From the NCBI RefSeq assembly GCF_903819165.1, contig NZ_CAIJCS010000019.1, positions 62,001 through 126,000 on the forward strand: a stretch of 64,000 nucleotides of DNA, written 5' to 3'. Each line of letters begins with the position of its first letter. The stretch's first letter is position 1. Below the pieces are notes generated by a model. That model did no database searches, was not told where the DNA came from, and saw only the letters and a program-made list of their open reading frames with translations. The translations under genes were made by a program, and so were the position numbers. Shown here piece by piece: positions 63,786-64,000 of the stretch. This stretch comes from Aedoeadaptatus nemausensis (GTDB lineage: Bacteria; Bacillota; Clostridia; Tissierellales; Peptoniphilaceae).

Positions 63786-63994
63786 TACACCACTCCTCGG
63801 CCGTTGACGGCATCGTAATAGCCCTCTTTAAAAACAAAATCACCGTCAAATGTTTTAAGGTCGGCGACAAACGAGTTATGAGGCATGTTGTTACTTAGCC
63901 CGCCCTTTAGCGTTGCAAGCTCGATGCTTAATCGGCGCACCGTATCGAGCAGGTATTTTAACCCCATATAATTGACTAAATCATTCCATTCCAT
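63785..63994 (-). CDS. Small prophage protein upstream of the radical SAM gene
   Basis: 69 aa with a helical first half (MGLKYLLDTVRRLSIELATLKGGL) and a beta second half ending FKEGYYDAVNGRGVV. Its stop overlaps the ATG of the enzyme as TAATG. Could be a small tail protein or a partner in modification; not identified. The true start may lie beyond the window edge only if the ATG at 63994 is not used. Confidence 0.6.
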   Translation of the reverse strand: MEWNDLVNYMGLKYLLDTVRRLSIELATLKGGLSNNMPHNSFVADLKTFDGDFVFKEGYYDAVNGRGVV

Positions 63995-64000
63995 CTGCCC

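Larger units (their letters stand above)
55319..64000. mobile_element. Prophage, one end (siphovirus-like tail and lysis region)
   Basis: From the tRNA attachment site to the window end: small accessory genes, operator-controlled promoters, an ncRNA-like unit, holin, amidase, fibre and tail-type genes. Integrase, capsid and replication genes are not in the window. Between 55345 and 55440 I see nothing coding. Confidence 0.9.

Overview
The window reads as chromosome of a low-to-mid GC Gram-positive anaerobe (Bacillota), most plausibly a Gram-positive anaerobic coccus of the Peptoniphilaceae/Tissierellia type. The reasons are cell-surface proteins ending in triple S-layer-homology (SLH) domains, NEAT-type heme-binding proteins, AGGAGG ribosome sites, a rpmG-secE-nusG-rplK-rplA block, and a very long PurL fused to PurD. 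The genus is inferred from style only; no marker gene was compared.

Positions 1-25,400 hold a heme/iron-acquisition island, nearly all on the minus strand. A ten-gene operon runs from about 12,400 down to 1,750: a DtxR-like regulator fused to a NEAT-like domain, a DUF454 membrane protein, a two-NEAT membrane protein, Shp, an HtsABC-type heme ABC transporter, a flavodoxin, a NEAT-SLH protein and a NEAT-stalk protein. A CydD-like ABC transporter follows and is cut by the window edge. Upstream, a second transcript (25,080 to 12,452) encodes an Shr-like receptor (Hb-interacting-like domains, NEAT, leucine-rich repeats, SLH) and a subtilisin-type protease carrying its own NEAT and SLH domains. Together these suggest surface proteolysis of hemoproteins, heme capture, relay to Shp and import by HtsABC. 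Both transcripts, and a second subtilisin gene at 48-55 kb, have 15-bp TGATA-N5-TATCA (Fur-like) palindromes next to their promoters.

Positions 25,400-48,300 are mostly core genome: a lipoprotein with an in-frame TGA followed by 37 coding-like codons, ribosomal/NusG/SecE genes, a hemerythrin-FAD-protein pair, a PPK2 kinase, the purine operon purF-purM-purN-purH-purDL, a 41-aa unannotated ORF with its own promoter and terminator, a patatin, an SLH surface protein, an anchored unknown, and mgtE with a possible leader-peptide attenuator. Positions 48,450-55,059 encode a second SLH-anchored subtilisin split by a frameshift in a C7 tract, a probable phase-variation switch or an assembly error.

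From 55,319 to the end lies a prophage. It starts at a displaced tRNA 3' end (probably tRNA-Pro) and contains small repressor-controlled accessory genes, a divergently transcribed ncRNA-like unit with two CRISPR-repeat-like hairpins, and a lysis/tail module read on the minus strand. In the tail module a radical SAM/SPASM enzyme overlaps by 4 bp a tail-type protein whose N-terminus is a 17-cysteine CXXX-repeat domain. This looks like RiPP-style modification of a phage structural protein and, with the NEAT-DtxR regulator and the CRISPR-like ncRNA, is the most novel content here.
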